From assembly GCA_964483695.1 (NCBI GenBank), contig CAZACZ010000003.1, positions 1-64,000 of the forward strand: 64,000 nucleotides of DNA, written 5' to 3'. This DNA is from CAZACZ01 sp964483695 (GTDB taxonomy: Bacteria; Deinococcota; Deinococci; Deinococcales; Trueperaceae). Of this stretch, positions 8,945 through 17,538 are shown piece after piece. The notes under the pieces are model-generated. The model made no database searches. It was given only the letters and a program-made list of their open reading frames with translations, and had not been told where the DNA came from. The translations under genes were made by a program, and so were the position numbers. How positions within the stretch are numbered: the first letter of the stretch is position 1; every line of letters starts with the position of its first letter.

Positions 8945-9244
8945 TTACTTCTTGTCGCCGACCTGATCCTTCAGGCTCTTCCCGGCCTTGAACGCCGGGT
9001 ACTTGCTAGCCGGGATCTTGATCTTCTCGGTGGTGCCAGGCTTCACGCCGGTCCGGGCCTTGCGCTTGCGCACCTCGAAGGTGCCGAAACCGGTTAGCGT
9101 GACCTTGGATCCCTTGGCGATGCTGGTGGACATCGCTTCGAGAAGGCTGTCCATGGTCTCCTTGACGGACTTCTTGGAGAGTCCGGTCTCCTCGGCGACC
9201 ATGTCGACCAGGTCGGCTTTGCTGACGGTCTTGGCCTTGGCCAT
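8945..9244 (-). CDS. HU family DNA-binding protein (copy 1)
   Basis: A 99-residue nucleoid protein that bends and compacts DNA as a dimer. It opens MAKAKTVSKADLVDMVAEETG; the core strand is LTGFGTFEVRKRKARTGVKPG and the DNA-binding arm region IKIPASKYPAFKAGKSLKD, the HU/IHF signature. ATG 9244 has an AAGGAG ribosome-binding site (rc 9251-9256). A good -10 TATACT (rc 9274-9279) precedes it, with only a weak -35. A close paralogue lies at 52024-52317. The gene is monocistronic with a hairpin terminator. Confidence 0.95.
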   Translation of the reverse strand: MAKAKTVSKADLVDMVAEETGLSKKSVKETMDSLLEAMSTSIAKGSKVTLTGFGTFEVRKRKARTGVKPGTTEKIKIPASKYPAFKAGKSLKDQVGDKK

Positions 9245-9412
9245 GCGCGAGCTCCTTTCTTGAACTCGTCCAGAGTATAGGGCATGGGAATGGGAAAAAC
9301 CACGGGTCGGCACGATGCGGCAGGGAATTCCCGCCGGTCGGACCGTCGGCCCACCCGGCCCGTCGTCGTCCTCGGAGCCGGCGCGCCGCCTCCGCGGGGC
9401 ATATACTCCGGC

Positions 9413-10459
9413 GTGCCCGCCTGCTCGCGCCGCTCGTTCGCTCGTGGGGAACGCCGTTCTGGACGTCGTTCCGGACCGCGATCGCGGCACTCCTTCCTCG
9501 TGGTCCTCGCGGCGCTCGTGCTGGGTGGCGGCGCCCACGTCGCCGCACAAGCCGCTCCGTTCCCGGTGGAGGGGCACAACGTCCTGGTGGTGGACGGCCG
9601 TGAGCGCGGCTACGAGCTTCACCTTCCACGCGCCGGGGACGCGGGAACCGACGTCCACGGCGAAGCGGGCGCGCCGCTGGTCATCCTGCTGCACGGCCGG
9701 GGCGGGGACGGCGCGGGGATGCGCCAGATCACCGCGTTCGACGACGTCGCCGACGCCCACGGGCTGGTCGTGGCGTACCCCGACGGCATCGGCCACGAGT
9801 GGAACTACACCCGCGGCCTGCCCGGCTACGACAAGGTAGCCGACGCCGATCGCGACGACGTGGCGTTCCTCGCCTCGCTGGCTGGGCATCTGGTGGCGTC
9901 GCTTCGACTCGACCCCGACCGCGTCTACCTCGCCGGGTTCTCCAACGGCGGCTTCATGACGCAACGGGTGGCGTGCGAGCGGCCGGACCTGTTCGCGGCC
10001 TACGGCAGCGTCGGCGGCGCTGGATTCGGCGGCATGACCGACCTGTGCGTCGACCCGGCGCCGGCAGCGTTCGTGATCGTGCACGGCACCGACGACCCGA
10101 TCGTGCCCTGGGACGGCATCACGGTACGGTCCGAGGATGGGCGCGAGGCCGAGATCCTGATGTCGGTGCCGCAGACGCTCGGCTACTGGGCTGCGCGCGC
10201 CGGCTGCGTCGGGGAAGGGCAGCGCGGGTCCATCCCGGCGGGCGGCGCGTCGCCGGGAACGCGGGTGGAACTGCTCGGCGTGGGGGACTGCGCCACCGGC
10301 GGGCAGGTCATCCTGGTCGCCGTGTTGGGCGGCGGCCACGTCTGGCCGGGAGTGGCGTCGTTGCCCGAGGAGACGCTCGGCAGGATCAACCTCGACATCG
10401 ACGCCGGCGAGATGCTGTGGGGGTTCTTCCAGGCGAACCCGCGGCACGCCCGACCGTAG
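9413..10459 (+). CDS. secreted PHB-depolymerase/feruloyl-esterase-like alpha/beta hydrolase (LpqC family)
   Basis: A 348-residue exported esterase. The N-terminus has an Arg-rich stretch, then LVVLAALVLGGG and a likely cleavage after AQA, so it is probably secreted. The hydrolase domain shows the oxyanion region LLHGRGGDG, the nucleophile motif GFSNGGFM (GxSxG), HGTDDPIVPWDG for the acid and GGGHVWPG for the catalytic His. Family members hydrolyse short-chain polyhydroxyalkanoates or feruloyl and acetyl esters; which applies here is unknown. The GTG at 9413 follows a perfect TATACT (9402-9407) by 5 nt, so the mRNA is probably leaderless. An upstream in-frame ATG at 9284 would run through the promoter and was not used. 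Confidence 0.85.
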   Translation: MPACSRRSFARGERRSGRRSGPRSRHSFLVVLAALVLGGGAHVAAQAAPFPVEGHNVLVVDGRERGYELHLPRAGDAGTDVHGEAGAPLVILLHGRGGDGAGMRQITAFDDVADAHGLVVAYPDGIGHEWNYTRGLPGYDKVADADRDDVAFLASLAGHLVASLRLDPDRVYLAGFSNGGFMTQRVACERPDLFAAYGSVGGAGFGGMTDLCVDPAPAAFVIVHGTDDPIVPWDGITVRSEDGREAEILMSVPQTLGYWAARAGCVGEGQRGSIPAGGASPGTRVELLGVGDCATGGQVILVAVLGGGHVWPGVASLPEETLGRINLDIDAGEMLWGFFQANPRHARP

Positions 10460-10561
10460 GGCGTCCGCGTACCCCGACTACCGGAGACGCCGCCCCCCGC
10501 ACCGTCGCGAGGACGTTCGCCCGAGGACGCGCCGGACACGCGGGCATAGGCTTGAGTCGAC

Positions 10562-12421
10562 ATGACACCCGACCTGATCGTCGTCCTGGTCATCCTAGGG
10601 GCCGCCGTCGCGCTCTTCGTCAGCGACAAGATCCGCCTCGACGCGGTGGCTCTGCTGGTGGTGCTGGCGTTGACGCTGACGGGCGTGCTCACGCCGGCAC
10701 AGGCCCTGGCGGGGTTCGCGGACCCGCTGGTGATCATGATCGCGGGCTTGTTCGTGGTGTCCGGAGCGCTCACCCAGACCGGCATCGCGCAGCGGGTTGC
10801 GCGTGTGCTCGGCGGCCTGGCGGGCACCAGCGAGGCCCGCTTGGTTGCCGCGGTCATGCTCGCGACCGCGGTGCTCTCGGGGTTCATGAGCTCGACCGGG
10901 ACGGTGGCGGTGATGTTGCCGATCGTGGTGGCCATGGGGTGGCGTGCCGGAGTCAGCCCGTCGCGCCTGCTGCTGCCCCTGGCCTACGCTTCGCTGCTCG
11001 GTGGCATGCTCACGCTCATCGGCACGCCCCCGAACCTGGTCGCGTCGCAACTGCTCGAGGCGCGGGGCCACCCGCCGCTCGGGTTCTTCGCCATCTCGCC
11101 CATCGGCCTGGCGTTGACGCTCCTGGGCATCGTGGTGGTGGCGCTGGTGCTGCGCAAGATGCTGCCGCGGCGCGCTCCCGTGGCGCCGAGCGCGGACGCG
11201 CGGCGCGAACCGCTGCGCGACGTCACCCGCCGTTACCTCCAGCCGGAACGGTTCGCGCGCTTCGTGGTGGCGGGAGGTTCGCCGCTGGTGGGCACCACCC
11301 TCGGCGACCTTCGCTGGCCCGAGCGCCTGGGCGTGCAGGTGCTGGCGGTCGATACCGACCCGGCCGCGGTGCGCACCCACCGGCGCAGCCGACGTCACTT
11401 GGGGCGCTCGAAGCGCATCGGCCCCGCGACCCGCATCGACGAAGGCGACCGTCTGCTGCTGCAGGGTAGCCCCGACGGCATGGCGCGGTTGGCGGCCGAC
11501 TGCGCCGTCCGGTTGACGAACGTCGATCCTGCCGACGAGGGCATCGTGCCGGAGGACCTGGCGTTCGCCGAGGTGCTGCTCCCGCCGCGCTCGCGCTGGT
11601 TGGGGCGGACGCTGGCGGACCTGCACTTCCGCGAGCGCTTCGGCCTGCAGGTGGTCGCGTTGCAACGAGGCGCCGAGACGCTGCGCGACGGCTTGGCCGC
11701 GGAGCGTCTGCGCTTCGGCGACACGCTGCTGGTCGAGGGCCCGATCTCGGCCTTGGCGCTGCTGCGGCAGGAGCGCCACGACGTGGTGGTGATGAGCGTG
11801 GCGGGCCATGGTGAGGAGCCGGCGCCGAGGCGCGAGCGTGCCGGCGTCGCGGCGGTCATCCTGGGCGCGATGATGCTGGCGTTGACGTTCGGCTGGCTGC
11901 CGGCGGTGGTCGCGGTGGTGGCGACGGCGGTGGCGCTGGTGCTGACGGGCTGCATCGACGCCGACGAGGCGTACCGCAGCATCCAGTGGCCCTCGGTGGT
12001 GCTCATCGCGGGGATGCTGCCGCTGGCCACCGCGTTGGAGCTCAGCGGCGGCGTGCAGATGGCGGTGGACGCCTTGGTGGCGACGACCGGGCCGCACGGG
12101 CCGATGGTGTTGGCGGCCGCGCTGTTCCTGCTGACGTCGCTCGCCAGCCAGTTCCTGTCCAACACCGCCACCGCGGTGCTGCTCGCGCCCATCGCGTTCG
12201 AGGCGGCGGTGCGCTTGAACGTCGCGCCGGAACCGATGGTGGTGGTGGTGGCGTTGGCCGCCTCGACGGCGTTCGCCACGCCGGTGGCCTCGCCGGTGAA
12301 CACGCTGGTGCTGGGGCCGGGGCAGTACCGGTTCATGGACTTCGTGCGCGTCGGCGTGCCGCTGCAGCTCGCGGTGATGGCCCTGGCGCTGCTGCTGATC
12401 CCGGTGTTCTTCCCGTTCTGA
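10562..12421 (+). CDS. SLC13/DASS-type permease with two internal TrkA-C (RCK_C) domains
   Basis: A 619-residue inner-membrane carrier, family members of which import anions such as sulfate, citrate or dicarboxylates with Na+ or H+. The N-terminal half has about six membrane segments including LSGFMSSTGTVAVMLPI and GGMLTLIGTPPNLVAS, the SNT-type substrate and cation motif. A soluble centre (about residues 215-400) holds two RCK_C domains with RFVVAGGSPLVGTTLGDL and FAEVLLPPRSRWLGRTLADL. The second half repeats the carrier fold, with LASQFLSNTATAVLLAPIAF. TAGGCT (10547-10552) precedes the ATG by 9 nt. The gene stands alone; the substrate is not predictable. Confidence 0.88.
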   Translation: MTPDLIVVLVILGAAVALFVSDKIRLDAVALLVVLALTLTGVLTPAQALAGFADPLVIMIAGLFVVSGALTQTGIAQRVARVLGGLAGTSEARLVAAVMLATAVLSGFMSSTGTVAVMLPIVVAMGWRAGVSPSRLLLPLAYASLLGGMLTLIGTPPNLVASQLLEARGHPPLGFFAISPIGLALTLLGIVVVALVLRKMLPRRAPVAPSADARREPLRDVTRRYLQPERFARFVVAGGSPLVGTTLGDLRWPERLGVQVLAVDTDPAAVRTHRRSRRHLGRSKRIGPATRIDEGDRLLLQGSPDGMARLAADCAVRLTNVDPADEGIVPEDLAFAEVLLPPRSRWLGRTLADLHFRERFGLQVVALQRGAETLRDGLAAERLRFGDTLLVEGPISALALLRQERHDVVVMSVAGHGEEPAPRRERAGVAAVILGAMMLALTFGWLPAVVAVVATAVALVLTGCIDADEAYRSIQWPSVVLIAGMLPLATALELSGGVQMAVDALVATTGPHGPMVLAAALFLLTSLASQFLSNTATAVLLAPIAFEAAVRLNVAPEPMVVVVALAASTAFATPVASPVNTLVLGPGQYRFMDFVRVGVPLQLAVMALALLLIPVFFPF

Positions 12422-12443
12422 GGGCGGCGCTCGGCCGGAGCGC

Positions 12444-12472
12444 TTGCCTGAGGAGCGGCGCTCGGCTATACT
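12444..12472 (+). promoter_or_regulatory. promoter of rplU-rpmA
   Basis: TTGCCT (12444-12449), 17-bp spacer, TATACT (12467-12472). The leader is about 100 nt and contains small GC-rich hairpins (for example CTCG/CGAG near 12521-12540 and GTCCG/CGGAC near 12545-12558). A leader of this sort may hold an L21 autoregulatory site, which cannot be confirmed by eye. Confidence 0.65.
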
Positions 12473-12578
12473 TCGTTTTCTGGAAGCGTGGCGGCCCCCC
12501 GACGGGGCGTCGCCCGCGCTCTCGTGGATCGGAACGCGAGTCGTGTCCGCATCCGGACGCCGGCTCTGGAGGTCGATG

Positions 12579-12884
12579 ATGTACGCAATCGTGGAATCGG
12601 GCGGCAAGCAGTACCGCGTGGCGGAGGGCGACGTCGTGCGAGTCGAGAAGCTCGACGCCGAAGCCGGCGCCGTGGTCGAGCTGCCCGTGTTGTTGCTGGG
12701 CGGCGAGACGGTGAAGGTCGGAGCGCCCCGCGTCGAAGGCGCGACGGTCAAGGCCGAGGTCGTGGGCCACGGCCGCGGCGAGAAGATCCACGTCTACAAG
12801 TTCAAGGCCAAGGCGAACTACCGGCGGCACATCGGCCACCGGCAGCCGTACACCGATGTCCGGATCACGCAGGTCCAGGGCTGA
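12579..12884 (+). CDS. rplU: 50S ribosomal protein L21
   Basis: A 101-residue large-subunit protein that binds 23S rRNA. It opens MYAIVESGGKQYRVAEGD and contains the family signature KFKAKANYRRHIGHRQPYTDVRI. Two adjacent ATG codons (12576 and 12579) are possible; 12579 is preferred because GGAGG (12568-12572) is 6 nt away. It is cotranscribed with rpmA, 23 bp downstream. Confidence 0.97.
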   Translation: MYAIVESGGKQYRVAEGDVVRVEKLDAEAGAVVELPVLLLGGETVKVGAPRVEGATVKAEVVGHGRGEKIHVYKFKAKANYRRHIGHRQPYTDVRITQVQG

Positions 12885-12907
12885 CGGCAGCGAGGAGACG
12901 GTCGTAG

Positions 12908-13186
12908 ATGGCACACAAGAAAGGCGTCGGTAGCTCCAAGAACGGGCGCGACAGCCAGTCCAAGCGCCTCGGCGTGAAGCGCTTCGACGGCCAGGTCGTG
13001 GCCGCCGGCAACATCCTCGTCCGCCAGCGCGGCACCAAGTTCAAGCCCGGCCGCAACGTCGGCGTCGGCAGCGACTTCACGCTCTTCGCGTTGCGCGATG
13101 GCGTGGTGCGCTTCGCGGACAAGGGCGCGAAGGGGCGCTTCGTCAGCATCGAGATGACCCCGGCCGAGGCGGTCGCGGCAGACTGA
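12908..13186 (+). CDS. rpmA: 50S ribosomal protein L27
   Basis: A 92-residue large-subunit protein whose N-terminal tail reaches the peptidyl-transferase centre. The sequence opens MAHKKGVGSSKNGRDSQSKR, and GTKFKPGRNVGVGSDFTLFAL is the conserved core. There is no cleavable Firmicutes-type N-terminal extension. It follows rplU and is itself followed by a hairpin and then obg, the standard rplU-rpmA-obg order. Confidence 0.97.
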   Translation: MAHKKGVGSSKNGRDSQSKRLGVKRFDGQVVAAGNILVRQRGTKFKPGRNVGVGSDFTLFALRDGVVRFADKGAKGRFVSIEMTPAEAVAAD

Positions 13187-13217
13187 CCCGCGGCGAGCGA
13201 ACCACCACCCAACCCGA

Positions 13218-13247
13218 CGCGGCCCTCGACGTAGGGCCGCGTTCTTC
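13218..13247 (+). terminator. terminator or attenuator between rpmA and obg
   Basis: A 9-bp stem CGCGGCCCT (13218-13226) with 13233-13241 and a 6-nt loop is followed by TTCTTC. It begins 32 nt past the rpmA stop and ends 11 nt before the obg ATG. It probably reduces transcription of the GTPase relative to the ribosomal proteins. Confidence 0.7.
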
Positions 13248-13258
13248 ATGGAGTACGA

Positions 13259-14668
13259 ATGCCGTTTCGTGACGTGCTGGAGATCCACGTGCAAGGCGGG
13301 AAAGGGGGCGATGGCTCGCTCTCGTTCCTGCGGCTGAAGTACGTCCCCAAGGGCGGCCCGGACGGAGGGCACGGCGGGCGCGGCGGGTCGGTGATCCTGC
13401 GCGCCGTCGACGACGTCTCCTCGCTCGACAAGCTGGTCGGCCGGACCCAGTTCCGGGCGGAGACCGGGCACCAAGGGGAGGGGCGCAACAAGGCGGGCGC
13501 AGGCGGCGCCGACATGATCATCGACGTGCCCGTCGGCACCATGGCGATCGACGCCGAGACCGGCGAGCGGCTGGCCGACCTGGTCGCGGTGGGCGAGACG
13601 GCGGTGGTGGCACGGGGTGGCGAAGGGGGGCGCGGCAACGCCTCGTTCGTCAACTCGCAGCGCCGCACGCCGCGCTTCGCCGAGCGGGGCACACCCGGCG
13701 AGCGCCGGCACCTGCGGCTGGAGTTGCACATCATCGCCGACGTCGGCCTGGTCGGGTACCCCAACGCCGGCAAGTCGAGCCTGCTGGCGGCGGTGTCGAA
13801 CTCGAAGCCGGTCATCGCCGACTACCCCTTCACCACCCTCAGCCCCAACCTCGGCGTCGTCGAGCGCAGCGGCTCGGTAGGGATGGAGCGGCTCACCATG
13901 GCCGACATCCCCGGCATCATCGAGGACGCCCACCTGGGCAAGGGTCTAGGGCTCGAGTTCCTGCGGCACATCTCCCGCACGCGCCTGCTGGTCTACGTGC
14001 TCGACATCGCCGCCGAGCCCGTCTCGACGCTGGAGGCGTTGCAGCGCGAACTGCAGGCGTACGACCCCGCGCTGCTCGAGCGCCCGGCGCTGGTGGCGCT
14101 GAACAAGATCGACCTGACCGGCGACGAGGCCCCCGAGGCGGCTTCCGAGGTGGTGGAGGCGGAGCAGGCGCTGGCCCGCTTCGGGCTGCCCGTGATGAGC
14201 GTCTCGGCGCTCACGGGCGCCGGGCTGCAGGGCTTCCGCGCCGCCCTGTTCGACCTCCTGCCGCCGCGCCCGGCACCGGTGCAGCTGCCCACCGGCCGGC
14301 GCGTGCTCGTCACCCCGTTGCGCGTGGCGCGCGACCTTGCCGGCACCGGGTGGGTCGTCACCGGCAGCGCCATCGAGGCGGTGGTATCGCGCTTCGACCC
14401 GACCAACCGCGACGCGGTGGCCTACCTGCAGCACCACTTCCGCACCCTCGGGGTGAACGCGGCGCTCAAGAAGGCGGGAGCGCGGTCGGGCGACGAGGTG
14501 GAGATCGCCGGCTCGACGTTCGACTACTTCGACGACACGGCCACCGCCGCGGAGGGCGCGGCGAGCGACGAAGAGGCAGCGGCCGAGGCCGACGTCGACG
14601 CCTGGGAGACCGAGGAAGGATCGGCGCAGGACGGCGCCTCGGCTTCCACCGAGGACGACGTTCGGTGA
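13259..14668 (+). CDS. obg: GTPase Obg/CgtA, ribosome assembly
   Basis: A 469-residue essential GTPase that binds the 50S subunit. The N-terminal Gly-rich Obg fold (about 1-158) contains GGKGGDGSLSFLRLKYVPKGGPDGG. The G domain follows with GYPNAGKSSLL (P-loop), DIPGIIEDA (G3), LNKIDL (G4) and SALTGAG (G5). An OCT domain follows (about 335-425), and the tail is Asp/Glu/Ala-rich and acidic. The ATG at 13259 has a GGAG site (13250-13253). It leads into yqeK, lytR and rsfS. Confidence 0.96.
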   Translation: MPFRDVLEIHVQGGKGGDGSLSFLRLKYVPKGGPDGGHGGRGGSVILRAVDDVSSLDKLVGRTQFRAETGHQGEGRNKAGAGGADMIIDVPVGTMAIDAETGERLADLVAVGETAVVARGGEGGRGNASFVNSQRRTPRFAERGTPGERRHLRLELHIIADVGLVGYPNAGKSSLLAAVSNSKPVIADYPFTTLSPNLGVVERSGSVGMERLTMADIPGIIEDAHLGKGLGLEFLRHISRTRLLVYVLDIAAEPVSTLEALQRELQAYDPALLERPALVALNKIDLTGDEAPEAASEVVEAEQALARFGLPVMSVSALTGAGLQGFRAALFDLLPPRPAPVQLPTGRRVLVTPLRVARDLAGTGWVVTGSAIEAVVSRFDPTNRDAVAYLQHHFRTLGVNAALKKAGARSGDEVEIAGSTFDYFDDTATAAEGAASDEEAAAEADVDAWETEEGSAQDGASASTEDDVR

Positions 14669-14795
14669 CGCATGGCCCGTGCTACGTTGGCCTCACGCCG
14701 GTTGCCGGCGGGTGCGGCCCTGGGGGGTACGGCGGGCGGGTTCCCGCGTACACGTTCGATCCCGAGCGCCCGCCGCTGCAGGCGTCGACACGACC

Positions 14796-15386
14796 ATGAT
14801 CGATACCTCCGTCACGACCGACCCATGCGCGCGGCCGACCGTGGCACCGTACTGCGACCGCGTCCGGAGCGTCGTCGGGATCGAGCGCTTCGAGCACATC
14901 CGCCGGGTGGCCCGGCTGGCCGACGAGATCGCGCTCGCCAACGGCTTCACCGAGCCGGAGCGTGAGCAGGTGGCGCTGGCGGCCGTGTTGCACGACGCCG
15001 CGCGCGACATGAGCGAGGACGACCTGCTGCGGATGGCGCCGCCTACCTGCGACGTCGAAGCCGACCACCCGTTGGCCCTCCACGGCCGCGTCGGGCGGCT
15101 GCTGGCGGAGAGCTGGGGCGTGCACGACGGCACCGTGCTCGAGGCCATCGAAGGCCACGTCTTCGGTGTGCCGCTGGCGAACCGCGTCGGCCTTGCCGTC
15201 TACGTGGCCGACGTCTGCGAGCCCGGCCGCGGCGTCAACGACGACATCCGTGGGCTGGCGCTGCGCGACCTGCCGGCCGCCTATCGTCAGGCGATGCAGA
15301 GCAAGGTGTCGTACTTGCACCGAACCGGCAAGGCCATCCACCCCGCCACGTTGCGCGCCTACCAGGAGATCCATGACACGCCGTAG
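14796..15386 (+). CDS. yqeK: YqeK-type HD-domain bis(5'-nucleosyl)-tetraphosphatase
   Basis: A 196-residue HD-family phosphohydrolase that in characterised homologues cleaves Ap4A symmetrically. HD-domain motifs are RFEHIRRVARLA (His), VLHDAARDM (HD pair), ADHPLALHGRVG (His) and a later VADVCEPGR (Asp). The start chosen is ATG 14796; upstream codons in this frame encode implausible sequence. Its 3' end overlaps lytR by 14 nt. In related genomes nadD usually precedes it; here only 127 bp without a gene separate it from obg. Confidence 0.9.
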   Translation: MIDTSVTTDPCARPTVAPYCDRVRSVVGIERFEHIRRVARLADEIALANGFTEPEREQVALAAVLHDAARDMSEDDLLRMAPPTCDVEADHPLALHGRVGRLLAESWGVHDGTVLEAIEGHVFGVPLANRVGLAVYVADVCEPGRGVNDDIRGLALRDLPAAYRQAMQSKVSYLHRTGKAIHPATLRAYQEIHDTP

Positions 15387-16677
15387 GGCCCGTCTCGTGA
15401 TGCTGGCGGGCGTGCTGGTGGCGCTCGGGGGCTTGATCGGCTTCTGGCTCACGCGCGACGTCGCCCGTGGCGAGCTCAGCGATGAGCAGCGGCAGCTGCT
15501 CGGGCTGGGCGCCGACGCCTTCCATGCCAGCATGGTGCTCGCTGGTCGCGACATCTTCTACGACCAGAACGCCAACGTCACGCCCGTGTACGCCCAGGAC
15601 GGCACCATCCTCCGCTACGAGTACGACGGTGTGGTCAGCACCGCCGGCATCAACACCGACACCATCCTCTACGTCGACGTCCACGGCGACGCCGTCACCT
15701 TGATCGCCATCCCGCGCGACCTCTACCTCCAGGACGTGGGCAGGCGCATCAACGGCGTCTACGCGCGCGGTGGCGCCGAGGAACTGCGCCGCCGCGTCGA
15801 GGCGATCCTCGGCGTCCCGGTCGACTACTACGCCATCGTCAAGCTCGACATCTTCCAGAACCTGGTCGACGCGCTCGGCGGAGTCGAGGTGGACGTTCCC
15901 TACGCCATGAACTACGACGACAACGTCGGGGGGCTGCACATCCACTTCCCGGCCGGGCCACGCCTGATGGACGGCGTCGATGCCAGCAAGTTCGTCCGCT
16001 ACCGCCACAGCCTGCGCGGCGACATCGACCGCCTCGACAACGTCAAGCGCCTCGCCTACGCCATGCTGCAGCGCGTCAAGGAGCTCAACCTGCGCGCCGT
16101 GACGCTGCTGCCCGAGTTGGTCGACACCTTCTTCCAGGACGTCGAGACCAACGCCAGCCCGGCGCTGGCGCGCCAACTCGTGAGCCGTATCCCCAACCTC
16201 GAGCTGACGGCCACCGCCACGCTGCCCAACGAGGAAGCCACCGTACCCGGCGTCGGTTCGGTGGTGCTCTACGACGCGGCCACCGTGCACGCCTTCATGG
16301 CCGGCACGTTCGGCGGAACGGCCCGCGCGTTCCAGGCTTCGCCCGACGTCACCTTGCTCGTCACCGACCGTAGCGGCACCCCCGGCATGGGCGCGTGGTA
16401 CCGCGACCGCCTGGTCGGGTTCGGGGTTCCCGAGGACCGCATCATCGTGCGCGAGGACGACGTCGTGGACCCGACCCCCACGCGGATGCTGGCGACGCTC
16501 GCCAGTTGGGAGGACGCCGACTACTTCGCCGAACTGCTCCATGCCGGCAAGCAGCAGGTCGATCGGCTCCAGCCGTACCGCGGCACGCAGGTGCAGCTCG
16601 AGCTGGTGCTCGGCGCCGACGCCGCCGCTCGCATCTCCCAGCCCGAGACCGTGCTGGCCGTACACGACGAACCATGA
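15373..16677 (+). CDS. LytR-CpsA-Psr family cell-wall glycopolymer transferase
   Basis: A 434-residue membrane-anchored enzyme; the family moves polyprenyl-phosphate-linked glycopolymers onto peptidoglycan. One N-terminal transmembrane helix (about 8-26) is followed by the LCP catalytic domain: NTDTILYVDVHGDAVTLIAIPRDLYL has the catalytic Arg-Asp, then RINGVYARGG and KFVRYRHSLRGDIDRLDN, the Arg cluster for pyrophosphate binding. A C-terminal LytR_C domain (about 310-370, VTLLVTDRSGTPGMGAWYRDRL) is also seen. It overlaps yqeK at its start and rsfS at its end (ATGA). Confidence 0.9.
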   Translation: MTRRRARLVMLAGVLVALGGLIGFWLTRDVARGELSDEQRQLLGLGADAFHASMVLAGRDIFYDQNANVTPVYAQDGTILRYEYDGVVSTAGINTDTILYVDVHGDAVTLIAIPRDLYLQDVGRRINGVYARGGAEELRRRVEAILGVPVDYYAIVKLDIFQNLVDALGGVEVDVPYAMNYDDNVGGLHIHFPAGPRLMDGVDASKFVRYRHSLRGDIDRLDNVKRLAYAMLQRVKELNLRAVTLLPELVDTFFQDVETNASPALARQLVSRIPNLELTATATLPNEEATVPGVGSVVLYDAATVHAFMAGTFGGTARAFQASPDVTLLVTDRSGTPGMGAWYRDRLVGFGVPEDRIIVREDDVVDPTPTRMLATLASWEDADYFAELLHAGKQQVDRLQPYRGTQVQLELVLGADAAARISQPETVLAVHDEP

Positions 16678-17150
16678 CCGGAGGCCCTGACTTGACCAGC
16701 GAACCGACGCCCGTCCCGATCCAAGCCGGTGCGCACGACCCGGACGCCAAGGCGCGCGCCTCGCGCCCTTCCGTCCCGCACGACACCATGACGCCCGAGC
16801 ACGACGCGGTGCACGACGATGTGCAGCGCATCGTCGACGCGCTCGACGACAAGCGCGCCACCGACATCGTGGTGCTCGACCTCCATGACGTGTCCGAGAC
16901 CCTCGATTGGTTCGTAGTGGCGTCCGGCGAGTCGAGCCTGCAACTCAAGGCGCTCGAGGACGCGGTCCGAGAACGCATGAAGGCAAGCGGCCGGCTCCCG
17001 CGCGGCGTCGAAGGTCCTTCCCTGCGGTGGGTCCTGCTCGACTACGGCTCCGTCGTTGTGCACATCATGAGCCCCGAGGCGCGCACCTTCTACGACCTCG
17101 AAGGCCTATGGGCCGACGCCGAGCGGGTCGACGTCGTTCCCAGCCGATGA
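16674..17150 (+). CDS. rsfS: ribosomal silencing factor RsfS
   Basis: A 158-residue protein whose homologues bind L14 and block subunit joining in poor growth. The conserved core is VQRIVDALDDKRATDIVVLDL, TLDWFVVASGESSLQLKALEDAV and LLDYGSVVVHIMSPEARTFYDLEGLW. The ATG at 16674 overlaps the lytR stop as ATGA. This gives a 38-residue Pro/Ala-rich extension absent from most family members (about 110-120 residues); an in-frame ATG at 16788 would give the standard length and remains possible. Confidence 0.92.
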   Translation: MTGGPDLTSEPTPVPIQAGAHDPDAKARASRPSVPHDTMTPEHDAVHDDVQRIVDALDDKRATDIVVLDLHDVSETLDWFVVASGESSLQLKALEDAVRERMKASGRLPRGVEGPSLRWVLLDYGSVVVHIMSPEARTFYDLEGLWADAERVDVVPSR

Positions 17151-17151
17151 C

Positions 17152-17511
17152 GTGAGTAGCGCGCCGCCCGCACCGCGCCATTGGGCGGAGCGGGTGGCGT
17201 ACCAGCGTCTCGTGGGCCTGGGCTGGCGCCCGCTCGCGGTCAACTACCGCCTACGCGGTGCCGAGCTCGACCTGGTGTTCGCCGACGGCGCCACCGTGGT
17301 GGTGGTAGAGGTGCGCCAGCGCAAGACCGTGCGCTACGGCGACCCCGCCGAGACGATCGACGCTCGCAAGCTGCGGCGGATCCGAGCGGCAGCGCGGCAC
17401 TTCGTGAGCGTCGCGTTGGGCAGGCCCGACACTGCCGTCCGCATCGACGCCGTCGTGCTGGTGGGAGACGAGCGCCAGCACGCGCTGCGGCACCTGGTGG
17501 ATGTCGGCTGA
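17152..17511 (+). CDS. UPF0102 (YraN) family predicted nuclease-like protein
   Basis: A 119-residue member of a PD-(D/E)XK-like family of uncertain role. Landmarks are AERVAYQRLVGLGWRPLAVNYRLRGAELDLV and VVVVEVRQRKTVRYGDPAETIDARK. The usual catalytic EVK is EVR here, a substitution worth noting. The start is GTG 17152, immediately after the rsfS stop (17150); no ribosome-binding site of note, so coupling is likely. It closes the obg-to-rsfS run. Confidence 0.8.
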   Translation: MSSAPPAPRHWAERVAYQRLVGLGWRPLAVNYRLRGAELDLVFADGATVVVVEVRQRKTVRYGDPAETIDARKLRRIRAAARHFVSVALGRPDTAVRIDAVVLVGDERQHALRHLVDVG

Positions 17512-17538
17512 CGCCGAGGCGCGTGCGATACTCGGCTC

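Noticed and set aside
14669..14795. nadD remnant
   Set aside because: No NadD motif such as GGTFDPxHxGH is readable in any frame, so I do not call a pseudogene.
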